Part shown: piece after piece, positions 48,244 to 56,485 of the stretch
Layout: the number at the start of each line of letters is the position of its first letter
Numbering within the stretch: position 1 is the stretch's first letter
NCBI GenBank assembly: GCA_963692995.1
Contig: OY843611.1
Location: forward strand, 1,860,001-1,924,000
DNA length: 64,000 nucleotides
From: Bin87 sp963692995
Lineage (GTDB): Bacteria > Chloroflexota > Dehalococcoidia > Lucifugimonadales > UBA3495
Reading direction: 5' to 3'
Program-made: the position numbers and the translations under genes
The notes under the pieces: generated by a model
Database searches by the model: none
What the model was told of the DNA's origin: nothing
Seen by the model: the letters and a program-made list of their open reading frames with translations, nothing else

Positions 48244-49572
48244 TCAAACGCCGCTAACGTAGTCGGTCCCAACGTGACCGGCCGCCTCAAAAGCGGCGTA
48301 CTCTTCACTGGTGTAACCCAGCAATTCCCGATACACGTACTCGTTGTCTTGCCCAAACATCACCGGGCCACGGCGTATGCTCAACGGGGTTTCCGACATT
48401 TTGTACAGCGGACCGGGGTAGAGGTGAGTTCCGCAATCCTCCTGGAACGCCTCTTGAAAAAAGCCTCGGTCACGAATGTGCGGATCGGCGAATGCGTCAG
48501 CCTGGTTCAACACCGCGCCGGCCGGGACGCCGCGCTGTTGCAGGATGTTCATAGCCTCTTGCGGACTTCGGGTGCGCGTCCAGGCGGCGATGGCCGCGTC
48601 GATTTCAGGCTGACGACTGCGGCGAGCGGCGGCGTCCGCCAACTCCGGGTCGGCGCCAAGGCCCTCGGCCCCAATGACGTCGCACAAGGCATGCCACTGG
48701 TCATCGTCATATACCGTTATTACGACCCAGCGGTCATCATTGTCCGGCGCCGGCGCGCAGGGGTAACAGTTTTGCAGCGCGACAGGATGGCGATTTCCCA
48801 AAGATGCGTGCGTGCGCCCGTTCATCCGATAGTCCAGATAGTATTCGCCCAGGAACGGAAACACATTTTCCGCCTGGCCCAACTCCACCAGCTGACCCTC
48901 GCCGGTCCGTTTGCGGTGACGCAGCGCCGCCAGTACGGCAAAGGCCCCCTGGGCGCCGGCCGCAGCGTCGGACATCAGGACGGTGGTGTTGTAGGACGGG
49001 TCGGTATCCTCGTAACCTCTCAGCATAGTGTGACCAACCACGCCCTCGATGTGTACGCCGTGGGCGCGGTAGTCCCGGTAAGGTCCGGTACTGCCATAGG
49101 CCGGCATCCGCAGCATGATGATGTCGTCCTTCACCCCTTTCAAGGACTCGTAAGATACACCCAGTTTCTCCATCGTCTCGGTGGGGTTGTTTTCAATCAG
49201 CACGTCGCTGACGGACACTAAGCGGTCAAAAATCTCCCGACCTCCCGGATCCAGCAGATTGACCGTCATACTGCGTTTGTTGCGAGCGTGGGAGTTGAAC
49301 ATCGGCGAGCGGTTGAAGGGGCGCGACCCTGGCACACGGCCAGGAGTCCCCCCCGAATACAGTGGCAAGTTGTCAATCTCGCTTTGCGTCAAGCGCGGCG
49401 CCGCGCCCCGCGTCAGCGGAACAAAAGCTTTGGTCGATTCAACCCGAATCACCTCGGCTCCCAGATCGGCCAAAAAAGACCCGCAGTAAGGGCCGGCCCA
49501 AACCACCGTGATCTCCAAAACCCGCAAGCCTTCCAACGGCCGGCGAGACCTCCTAGAAGAGCCTGTCGACAT
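48244..49572 (-). CDS. CaiB/BaiF family CoA-transferase, catalytic subunit
   Basis: A 442-residue class III CoA-transferase with the catalytic aspartate in place: Asp202 in VLMSDAAAGAQGA, 22 residues before TGEGQ. The N-terminus is PLEGLRVLEITVVWAGPYCG and the insertion before NKRSMTVNLL is similar to that of the protein at 1513-2775. It is the second gene of a pair; the upstream partner (49640-50917) lacks the Asp. The gap between the two holds the repeat array 49577-49665, and the short leader GGGAATGACGGAA before the ATG derives from that array. Probably a heteromeric acyl-CoA transferase of unknown substrate. Confidence 0.88.
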   Translation of the reverse strand: MSTGSSRRSRRPLEGLRVLEITVVWAGPYCGSFLADLGAEVIRVESTKAFVPLTRGAAPRLTQSEIDNLPLYSGGTPGRVPGSRPFNRSPMFNSHARNKRSMTVNLLDPGGREIFDRLVSVSDVLIENNPTETMEKLGVSYESLKGVKDDIIMLRMPAYGSTGPYRDYRAHGVHIEGVVGHTMLRGYEDTDPSYNTTVLMSDAAAGAQGAFAVLAALRHRKRTGEGQLVELGQAENVFPFLGEYYLDYRMNGRTHASLGNRHPVALQNCYPCAPAPDNDDRWVVITVYDDDQWHALCDVIGAEGLGADPELADAAARRSRQPEIDAAIAAWTRTRSPQEAMNILQQRGVPAGAVLNQADAFADPHIRDRGFFQEAFQEDCGTHLYPGPLYKMSETPLSIRRGPVMFGQDNEYVYRELLGYTSEEYAAFEAAGHVGTDYVSGV

Positions 49573-49576
49573 TTTC

Positions 49577-49665
49577 CGTCATTCCCGCATTACTGCCGTC
49601 ATTCCCGCCTTCGCCCTCGTCATTCCCGCCTTACCCCCGTCATTCCCGCTTTCGCGGGAATCCAG
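49577..49665 (+). repeat. dRS3-like repeat array, copy 5
   Basis: Three degenerate CGTCATTCCCGC units precede the 28-bp palindrome at 49638-49665. Here the centre reads GCTTTCGC, the reverse complement of the centre in the other copies, while the outer flanks keep the common orientation. The array interrupts the CoA-transferase operon and encodes the C-terminus of the upstream gene. Confidence 0.88.
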
Positions 49666-50917
49666 ATCCGGGCCGAACAACATCGCCAGCAATAAAAGCC
49701 GCAATTTCCGATTCCGCATATCCCAACTCGCCCAGAACCTCCGCCGTGTGCTGGCCCAATAACGGCGCGGTACGTCGGAGCTGCCACGGGGACTTTGCCA
49801 TCATGAACGGCCGGCCGGGGTAGCGCAACTTGCCCGCCGCCGGGTGGTCCTTTTCCGCGAAAACTCCCCGGGAGTTGAACGAAGGATCAACGTCCAGGTC
49901 CGCCATCGTATTGATCGGGCCGGACAACACCCGATTTTCCTGAGCGGCTTGCCAGGCCTCGGCCCGGTTGCGTTCCAGAATCCACGGCAGAAAGTGTTCC
50001 GACTCGAACTCGTCCCGCATCGCCGGGTCGCCTTGCGCGGCCGGGTCCTGCCAGCGTGGTTCGCACAGCTCCGGCGGATGACCCAGCAACGCCACGGCGC
50101 GGGGAAAGTACATTCGGCTCCCGTTGATTTGCAAATAGCCATCGTCGCACGGATACACGGCGTTGGGATACCCGCCCGAACCGCCCGATGCGGGCCGTCG
50201 ACTCAATTCGCCCGTGTATTGATGCGCCAGCAGCGCGCTTTGGCGGCGATCCACCGAACCAAGTTGCGTTTCCAGGATAGACACGTCGATGTGCTGCCCC
50301 GCCGGCAAGTTCTCGTCGTCCCCCGGCCGGAACGAACCCGCCAGAACCGCGCCCATGGTCCCAACGGCTGCCACCGCCCCCGCTTGGTACAAACCCACGT
50401 TGCCGCCTAACTTCAGCGGCTCGCGGTCTGCCAGGCCGGTGGAGTGCATTTCGCCGCCCATTCCGTAGAAAACAATCTCGGACCCACGATAGTCCCGGTA
50501 CGGCCCGGTCTGTCCAAAGTTGGAGATGCTGGTGTAGATAAGCGCCGGGTTTATGCTGGCGATCTGGTCGAAACCAACGCCGAGACGGTCCGCAACGCCG
50601 GGGCGGAAGTTTTCCACGATAACTTCCGCCCACGACGCCAGCCGGTTCACGATGTCGCGGGCGTCGCCCTGCTTAAGATCAATCACAACACTGCGCTTGT
50701 TGGTGTTGAGGTGCAGGAAGAGCCCGCTCTTTTCCGGATGCGGCGCATCGCCCGGAAACGGCCCGATCTGCCGCGCCTGGTCGCCATCCGGCGGTCGCTC
50801 GACCTTGATAACGTCCGCGCCAAAGTCGGCCAGCAACTTGGTGCAGTACGGTCCGGAGACATAATGCGTGAAATCAAGAACTTTGAGGCCCGCCAACGCC
50901 CCGTCGGGCATAGTCAT
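49640..50917 (-). CDS. CaiB/BaiF family CoA-transferase, Asp-lacking subunit
   Basis: A 425-residue class III CoA-transferase closely similar to the 284-1513 protein (shared IGPFPGDAPHPEKSGLFL). The catalytic-Asp segment reads GLYQAGAVAA (Leu176-Tyr177) and has no Asp, again as in its counterpart. It precedes the Asp-containing gene in the same order as the first locus. Its natural C-terminus seems to end near AFIAGDVV; the last 10 residues, GSGFPRKRE included, are encoded by the dRS3-like repeat that also gives the stop codon. It may be the non-catalytic or substrate-binding subunit of a heteromer. Confidence 0.87.
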   Translation of the reverse strand: MTMPDGALAGLKVLDFTHYVSGPYCTKLLADFGADVIKVERPPDGDQARQIGPFPGDAPHPEKSGLFLHLNTNKRSVVIDLKQGDARDIVNRLASWAEVIVENFRPGVADRLGVGFDQIASINPALIYTSISNFGQTGPYRDYRGSEIVFYGMGGEMHSTGLADREPLKLGGNVGLYQAGAVAAVGTMGAVLAGSFRPGDDENLPAGQHIDVSILETQLGSVDRRQSALLAHQYTGELSRRPASGGSGGYPNAVYPCDDGYLQINGSRMYFPRAVALLGHPPELCEPRWQDPAAQGDPAMRDEFESEHFLPWILERNRAEAWQAAQENRVLSGPINTMADLDVDPSFNSRGVFAEKDHPAAGKLRYPGRPFMMAKSPWQLRRTAPLLGQHTAEVLGELGYAESEIAAFIAGDVVRPGSGFPRKRE

Positions 50918-51024
50918 AATCGTGCCGTCCGCTTCAACCGTTCAACCGTGTGCGCTACAATTGCACAAATTCCGCCCATGGTCAACTTGGCAAACCCTGT
51001 CCCCCGCGGTTCATAATATTAAGC

Positions 51025-51498
51025 ATGGCTGTCTTTGAATATTCTAAAATCCTGTCCTGCCCGCCGGACGAGACTTGGACGGCGGTGGTCGATTTTCCGT
51101 CGCGGAAACTGCACGGAAAACGCTACCGTCGCGCCGATTTGCCCGACGGCCCCCTGCCGGAACCGGGTCATCGCATTGAGTTTCAAATCGGTCGCGACCG
51201 ATTTACCAGCCTGATCACGGTTGTACAGCCGGGCGAAACGCTATCGCATCGGACCTCGGGACCGGGTTTCTGGGCGGGCTATTCTTATCGCATACGTGAA
51301 TGCGGCGACGGCGACGAAGGATACACCTCCGATGACCAGGGCCACACCTACGTAACTATCGAAGCCGAGTATGGCGGTTGGTTGGGGTCCATCATCGCAA
51401 GATTGCGCCCCGGCGCTTGCCGGCGCTACCTCATCGACGAGATGGCCGCCATATCCGCCACCACAGAATCGATCAAAGCGGAACCGGTGGCCGCCTGA
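51025..51498 (+). CDS. SRPBCC (polyketide cyclase/START-like) protein
   Basis: A 157-residue protein resembling the SRPBCC helix-grip fold: it starts MAVFEYSKILSCPPDETWTAVVDF, the usual first strand with the Pro-x-x-x-hydrophobic-W helix, and continues with alternating strands and a long C-terminal helix (CRRYLIDEMAAISATTES). Members bind hydrophobic ligands. No Shine-Dalgarno precedes the ATG; a CATAAT at 51012-51017 lies at -8 to -13, with TTGGCA at 50987-50992, so the transcript could be leaderless. It is divergent from the CoA-transferase pair and 72 bases ahead of the oligopeptidase gene. Confidence 0.75.
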   Translation: MAVFEYSKILSCPPDETWTAVVDFPSRKLHGKRYRRADLPDGPLPEPGHRIEFQIGRDRFTSLITVVQPGETLSHRTSGPGFWAGYSYRIRECGDGDEGYTSDDQGHTYVTIEAEYGGWLGSIIARLRPGACRRYLIDEMAAISATTESIKAEPVAA

Positions 51499-51526
51499 CG
51501 CTACCGGTTCCCGGAAATCCCTCCCG

Positions 51527-51570
51527 CCTTATCTCAACCACCTCTTACCTTTTACCTTATCTCAACCACC
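51527..51570 (+). repeat. 16-bp direct repeat next to a start codon
   Basis: CCTTATCTCAACCACC occurs exactly at 51527-51542 and 51555-51570; the second copy ends directly at the oligopeptidase ATG, where no Shine-Dalgarno is visible. Confidence 0.6.
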
Positions 51571-53649
51571 ATGTCTGCCGCTGCCGCCATCCCCCCCAGC
51601 GCTCCCCAGCGCCCGCACGTGTCGACCATTCACGGCGTCACCCGGGTCGATCCCTGGCGCTGGCTGCGTAATCAGGACGACCCGGCCACCATGGCATATC
51701 TCCATGCCGAAAACGCCCACACCGAATCGTTCCTGGCTCCGTTGCAGCCGTTGCAAGAAGCCATCTACGCTGAAATACGTGGCCGCATCAAAGAGGACGA
51801 CAACACCGTTCCTGAAAAGGAAGACGATTTCTACTACTACGCGCGCTACGAGGAGGGCGGTCAATACCCCATCTATTGCCGAAGGCAGGGCAGCGCAGAC
51901 GGCCCGGAAACGGTGCTGCTGGACGTGAACCAACTTGCCCAGGGCCACGACTACACCCGCGTTGGCACATTTGAAAACAGCCCCGACCACAAACTGATCG
52001 CCTACGGCGTGGATCTCGACGGTTCGGAGCAGTTCACCATTCGGATCCTCGACTTGGAAACCGGGGAGAACCTGGCCGACACCATTCCGAATACCTACTA
52101 CAGCCTGGAATGGGCCAACGACAGCCGCACGTTCTACTACTCAGTGCTGGACGAGCGCCACCGCCCGGTGAGCATCTACCGCCATACTCTCGGAACCGAC
52201 CCTGCCGACGACGAACTGGTCTATCACGAAGCGGACCCGCGTTTCTTCGTCGGCGCCGGCAAATCCATCAGCGGACGTTTCATTTACATCGTAGCTGGCG
52301 GCAACAATATGGCCGAGTGGCGGTTCCTGGACGCCGACGACCCCGGCGCCGCTCCGACATTGATCGAACCGCGACACACCGATTTCGAGTACGACGTGGT
52401 TGACCACGGCGACCGATTTTTCATCCGGCACAACGGCAACGGCGCCCGGGATTTCATGCTGTCCACCGCTCCCGTAACCGCCCCGGCATGGGAAAACTGG
52501 ACCGAATTCATGGCTCACCAACCGGGAAGGCCCTTGTTGGGCGTTGACGCCTACCGGGAGCATCTGGTGGTCGCCTGCCGTCAAGACGGGCTCCCCCAGG
52601 TTATGGTCATCAGGCTGGGCGATGGCGACATCCATCTTATCGCCGGAGTGGCTGAAGACGACTTCGCCATGTCGCCCCGGAGTGGCCGGGAGTTTGACAC
52701 CAATTCCCTGCGGTTTGGCTACACTTCCTTGAAAACTCCCGCCGCAGTGTACGACTACGACATGGAAACCCGGGAGCGAGTCCTGCGCAAGCAGCAGGAA
52801 ATTCCCTCCGGTTACGACGGAGATCAGTACGAAACCCGGCGCGTCTGGGCCACCGCGCGGGACGGCACGCCGGTTCCGATCAGCCTGCTGATGCCGGCCG
52901 GAACTTCCCGCGACGGCGCCGCCCCGCTCTATCTCTATGGCTACGGCAGTTACGGATTGACCATGGAGGCCAATTTCAGCATTTCGGCGCTGAGCTTGGT
53001 CAACCGGGGTTTCATTTACGCCATCGCCCACATTCGCGGCGGCATGGAAATGGGTTGGGACTGGTATGAAAACGGCAAGCTCCTGAACAAGCGCAACACC
53101 TTCAACGACTACATCGACTGTGCCGAGCATCTCGTCGCCCAAGGCTACACCTCAGCCGGCCGCATCGCCGCCGTCGGAGGCAGCGCCGGCGGAATGCTCA
53201 TGGGCGCGGTGGTCAATGAGCGCCCCGACCTGTTCGGCTGCGTGGTGGCTCACGTGCCCTTTGTGGACGTCCTCAACACCATGCTGGATGACACGCTGCC
53301 CCTGACCACCATGGAGTACAACGAGTGGGGCAATCCCAACGACGCTGAATACTACCACTACATGCGCGCTTATTCCCCCTACGACAACGTCCGCGCGCAA
53401 GACTATCCGCCCCTGTTCGTCACCGGCGGAATCAGCGACCCGCGCGTAACCTATTGGGAACCGGCCAAGTGGGTGGCCAAGCTCCGCTCGTTGCGGACCA
53501 ACAACAACCCCCTGCTGCTCAAGATCCACATGGATTCCGGCCACGCCGGCGCGTCGGGCCGGTTCGAGCGCATCCGGGAAATTGCCGAGGAATACGCCTT
53601 CTTGCTAAACGCTTTCGGCTTGGCCAATGGTTCGACAACCTCGCCATAA
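51571..53649 (+). CDS. ptrB: Oligopeptidase B (S9A prolyl oligopeptidase family)
   Basis: A 692-residue serine peptidase. The N-terminal HVSTIHGVTRVDPWRWLRN and RIKEDDNTVPEKEDDFYYYAR lead into a seven-bladed propeller, and the C-terminal hydrolase domain has Ser538 in AVGGSAGGMLMG, the Asp in GGISDPRVTYWEP and the His in MDSGHAGASGRF. These motifs and the length match oligopeptidase B, which cleaves peptides after Arg or Lys. No signal peptide is seen, so it is cytoplasmic. The ATG follows a direct repeat with no ribosome binding site, an oddity shared with the SRPBCC gene upstream; the two may be one transcript. Confidence 0.93.
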   Translation: MSAAAAIPPSAPQRPHVSTIHGVTRVDPWRWLRNQDDPATMAYLHAENAHTESFLAPLQPLQEAIYAEIRGRIKEDDNTVPEKEDDFYYYARYEEGGQYPIYCRRQGSADGPETVLLDVNQLAQGHDYTRVGTFENSPDHKLIAYGVDLDGSEQFTIRILDLETGENLADTIPNTYYSLEWANDSRTFYYSVLDERHRPVSIYRHTLGTDPADDELVYHEADPRFFVGAGKSISGRFIYIVAGGNNMAEWRFLDADDPGAAPTLIEPRHTDFEYDVVDHGDRFFIRHNGNGARDFMLSTAPVTAPAWENWTEFMAHQPGRPLLGVDAYREHLVVACRQDGLPQVMVIRLGDGDIHLIAGVAEDDFAMSPRSGREFDTNSLRFGYTSLKTPAAVYDYDMETRERVLRKQQEIPSGYDGDQYETRRVWATARDGTPVPISLLMPAGTSRDGAAPLYLYGYGSYGLTMEANFSISALSLVNRGFIYAIAHIRGGMEMGWDWYENGKLLNKRNTFNDYIDCAEHLVAQGYTSAGRIAAVGGSAGGMLMGAVVNERPDLFGCVVAHVPFVDVLNTMLDDTLPLTTMEYNEWGNPNDAEYYHYMRAYSPYDNVRAQDYPPLFVTGGISDPRVTYWEPAKWVAKLRSLRTNNNPLLLKIHMDSGHAGASGRFERIREIAEEYAFLLNAFGLANGSTTSP

Positions 53650-53694
53650 GCGCATCCATTCCCCCCGCTCATCCGGCGCCTGCCGCAAGATGCT

Positions 53695-54495
53695 TTACAG
53701 TCCAATAAACCGCCGCGCGTTTTCGCCCAGAATGCCCTCAACCTGCTCGGAAGACAAGGGCAGCGACGCCAGGTATTCCGACTCGGCGCCCATATCAACC
53801 AGCGGATAGTCCGTGCCGAAGCAGACCTTGTGCGCTCCGTGCTTGCCGATAATCGCGGTCAGTGTGTCGGCAGTCAGTTCCCGTATCGACGGCGGCCAGG
53901 TAGTGTCCACCAGCACGTTCTCCCAACCCAGCAAGACGCGCTCCGCCTCATCCAGCATATAGAACCCGCCCAGGTGCAGGGCAATCACCTTCAGTTTGGG
54001 GAACCGCCGAACCACATTGGCAATTCGTTCCGGCGCAGCATACTGCGGCGCAGCCGCCCCTTGGTGCGGCAGCCGCCCAGCGTGAATCGCCAGCGTCATA
54101 TCGTCGCCCAACTCCTCATATACCGGAAACCACTGCGGATCGTCGGGATAGAAACCGTTGATGACCGGGTGCATCTTGATGCCCTTGACCCCATGCTCCC
54201 GCAGGTAGCGTATCTCGCCGGCCTTGTCCGCCAGATCGGGATGCACCGCGCCAAAGGGAATCAGATTATCGTCAGCTATGGAAATGAGCCAGTCATTGGC
54301 TCGCCGCACCTGGTCGGCCCGCGCCGCCATCCCCAGCACCACGGACTTATCCACGCCGGCCGCCGCCATGTGCGCCTTGATGCCGCTCACCGTATTGGCG
54401 GCAATCGGCGTAAAGCCCAGATCAGCCTCCATATTTTCGGCCACGGCGCCGGCGATACGGTCGGGCCAAACGTGGGTGTGAACGTCAATTCGCAT
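53695..54495 (-). CDS. Amidohydrolase family protein (ACMS-decarboxylase-like)
   Basis: A 266-residue TIM-barrel metal-dependent hydrolase of the amidohydrolase-2 family. Metal ligands are His6 and His8 (IDVHTHVW), a later His in VIALHLGG and the Asp in FGTDYPLV; GIKMHPVI and LAIHAGR complete the barrel. Relatives hydrolyse or decarboxylate aromatic or heterocyclic acids. GGGAGG precedes the ATG by about 7 bases; a 16-bp tandem duplication (54496-54511, 54512-54527) copies that ribosome-binding region. It is divergent from trpD over a shared promoter. Confidence 0.9.
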   Translation of the reverse strand: MRIDVHTHVWPDRIAGAVAENMEADLGFTPIAANTVSGIKAHMAAAGVDKSVVLGMAARADQVRRANDWLISIADDNLIPFGAVHPDLADKAGEIRYLREHGVKGIKMHPVINGFYPDDPQWFPVYEELGDDMTLAIHAGRLPHQGAAAPQYAAPERIANVVRRFPKLKVIALHLGGFYMLDEAERVLLGWENVLVDTTWPPSIRELTADTLTAIIGKHGAHKVCFGTDYPLVDMGAESEYLASLPLSSEQVEGILGENARRFIGL

Positions 54496-54527
54496 TGGGT
54501 ATCCTCCCTTCTGGGTATCCTCGCTTC
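54496..54527 (-). repeat. 16-bp tandem duplication of a ribosome-binding region
   Basis: TGGGTATCCTCCCTTC (54496-54511) is followed by TGGGTATCCTCGCTTC (54512-54527), one mismatch. On the minus strand each copy contains GAGGATACCC, so the leader carries a duplicate Shine-Dalgarno. Confidence 0.65.
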
Positions 54528-54556
54528 CAGCATGCCGGCTCTCGAACCGCCGACCG

Positions 54557-54566
54557 TGCTATTATA
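54557..54566. promoter_or_regulatory. Bidirectional -10 for trpD and the amidohydrolase
   Basis: On the plus strand TGCTATTAT (54557-54565) is an extended -10 for trpD, 34 bases before its ATG. On the minus strand the same bases give TATAAT (54566-54561) toward the amidohydrolase gene. The near-symmetric element could direct transcription both ways. Confidence 0.55.
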
Positions 54567-54599
54567 TTCGCCGAGATTTTACCCGAACTGCGGTGTCTG

Positions 54600-55628
54600 A
54601 TGATCCGTGAAGCCATATCATCGGCAACAGCCGGCCAATCCCTCTCCATGACCGACGCCATCGCAGTCATGCGCGAGGTTATGGAGGGCGAAGCCACCCC
54701 TGCCCAGTTGGGGGCATACCTGACCGCCTTATCGTTGAAAGGCGAAACACCGGAGGAAATCGCCGGTTTTGCCACCGTGATGCGGGAAAAATCCCTGCGG
54801 GTCAACGTGGACGGCCAGGCAATCGACACCTGCGGCACCGGCGGCGACCGCAGGGGAACCTTCAACATCTCCACCGCCGCCGCCTTCGTAGTTGCCGGCG
54901 CCGGCCTCACCGTGGCCAAGCACGGTAATCGGGCCGCCTCGGGAGACTGCGGCAGCGCCGACGTGCTGGAAGCCCTCGGTGTCCGTATCGAGCTGCCGCC
55001 GGCAGCCGTCGAACGCTGCCTGCGGGAAATCGGCATCGGGTTCATGTTCGCCCCGGCTTATCATCCCGCCATGCGCTACGCCGCGCCGGTGCGCCGGGAA
55101 ATCGGCATTCGCACCGTTTTCAACGTGCTCGGCCCCATCACCAACCCCGCCGGCGTCTCCTGTCAACTCATCGGCGTCGGCTACCCGGAAGTGGGCGAAA
55201 AGATCGCCCAAGCCCTGCGCTTGTTCGGCGCTCACCACGCCATAATCGTGCACAGCGACGATGGTATGGACGAGTTATCCTTGGGCCGCGACACTCCCGG
55301 TTGGGAAGTCCTGGACGGGGAGATCAGGCCTTATCTGGTTCAACCCCGCCACTTGGGTCTGCCCCACGCCACTCCCGATGACCTGCGCGGCGGCGACCCG
55401 GCAGCCAACGCGGACACCATGCGCAGCATCCTGTCCGGCGCCACCGGCCCCGTGCGCGATGCCGTGGTCCTCAACAGCGGCGCGGCGCTGGTGGCCGGCG
55501 ACCGCGCCGCCACCCTTTCCGAAGGCATCGAGATGGCCGCGTCATCCATTGCCGACGGCCGGGCCGCCCAAAAGCTGCGCGCCATGGTCGCGCTGACACA
55601 GCAATTGGCCCCCGATGAACGCCGGTAG
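54600..55628 (+). CDS. trpD: Anthranilate phosphoribosyltransferase TrpD
   Basis: TrpD joins anthranilate and PRPP. The 342-residue protein has the standard parts: SMTDAIAVMREVMEGEATPAQLGAYL (helical N-terminal domain), the PRPP-binding IDTCGTGGDRRGTFNIST, KHGNRAASGDCGSADVLEALG and FNVLGPITNPAG. I start at ATG 54600; an upstream in-frame ATG at 54495 would add residues from the promoter. It opens a tight trpD-trpC-trpF-trpB cluster. trpE and trpG, which make anthranilate, are not in the window. Confidence 0.95.
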   Translation: MIREAISSATAGQSLSMTDAIAVMREVMEGEATPAQLGAYLTALSLKGETPEEIAGFATVMREKSLRVNVDGQAIDTCGTGGDRRGTFNISTAAAFVVAGAGLTVAKHGNRAASGDCGSADVLEALGVRIELPPAAVERCLREIGIGFMFAPAYHPAMRYAAPVRREIGIRTVFNVLGPITNPAGVSCQLIGVGYPEVGEKIAQALRLFGAHHAIIVHSDDGMDELSLGRDTPGWEVLDGEIRPYLVQPRHLGLPHATPDDLRGGDPAANADTMRSILSGATGPVRDAVVLNSGAALVAGDRAATLSEGIEMAASSIADGRAAQKLRAMVALTQQLAPDERR

Positions 55629-55677
55629 GCGCGCCCAATCATTCGCCCCCCTGCACGCCGCCTGGAGGATCGAGGAG

Positions 55678-56481
55678 ATGCCAAGCATTCTGGACCAGAT
55701 CGTCGCCAAAAAGCGCGAAGAACTGGCCGCGTCAGTAGCCAATACCCCGCTGTCCGCGCTCCAGGACTCAATAGCGTCCCGGCCGCCGGCGCTCGACTTT
55801 GCCGGAGCCTTGCGCGGGGAAAGCATCAGCCTGATCGCCGAGGTCAAAAAAGCGTCGCCTTCCAAGGGGCTGCTCCGCGAGAATTTTCAGCCCACCCAAC
55901 TGGCCGCCACCTACTACGGCAACGGGGCCGCCGCCATTTCAGTCATCACCGACCGCCACTTCCTGGGCGAGCCGGCCCATCTCACGGCGGTCAAGGAGAG
56001 CGGTTCCTCCGGCAATGCGCCGGTGCTCCGCAAAGACTTTCTCTTCCAGCCCTACCAGATCTACGAAGCCCGCGCTATCGGCGCTGATACCTACCTCCTT
56101 ATTGTGGACATCCTGTCGCCGTCCCAACTGGCCGAACTCATAGATTTAGGACGGACACTGGGCATGACCCCCCTGGTGGAAACCCACGACGCCGCAGAGA
56201 TCGCAACGGCGGTCGATGCCGGCGCCGAGATCATCGGCATCAACAACCGCGATCTGCACACCTTCATCACCGATCTGGCGACCACCGAATCGCTGGCTCC
56301 GCTCATACCCCCCGGCAAAATCATCGTCAGCGAGAGCGGAATCAGCACACCCGAAGATCTCGCGCGACTGGAACCCCTGGGCGTCAACGCCGTCCTGGTG
56401 GGCGAAGCGCTGGTCACCGCCGACGACACGGCGGGAAAAGTGCGCTCCCTGACCGGCCGGCCGGCGCCTTTGGCAAGTTAG
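55678..56481 (+). CDS. trpC: Indole-3-glycerol phosphate synthase TrpC
   Basis: TrpC closes the indole ring. The 267-residue TIM barrel shows ILDQIVAKKREELAA, LIAEVKKASPSKGLL (catalytic Glu and Lys), VLRKDFLFQPYQIYEARAIGAD, IGINNRDLHTF and VSESGIST. GGAGG lies 9 bases before ATG 55678; an ATG at 55615 overlapping trpD is a less likely start. It is followed by trpF after 4 bases. All catalytic residues that I can recognise are present. Confidence 0.95.
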   Translation: MPSILDQIVAKKREELAASVANTPLSALQDSIASRPPALDFAGALRGESISLIAEVKKASPSKGLLRENFQPTQLAATYYGNGAAAISVITDRHFLGEPAHLTAVKESGSSGNAPVLRKDFLFQPYQIYEARAIGADTYLLIVDILSPSQLAELIDLGRTLGMTPLVETHDAAEIATAVDAGAEIIGINNRDLHTFITDLATTESLAPLIPPGKIIVSESGISTPEDLARLEPLGVNAVLVGEALVTADDTAGKVRSLTGRPAPLAS

Positions 56482-56485
56482 TCCC

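Noticed and set aside
52141..53142. 333-codon minus-strand reading frame opposite oligopeptidase B
   Set aside because: Antisense shadow of a GC-rich gene; its composition mirrors the third-position bias of the real gene and it has no recognisable domain.
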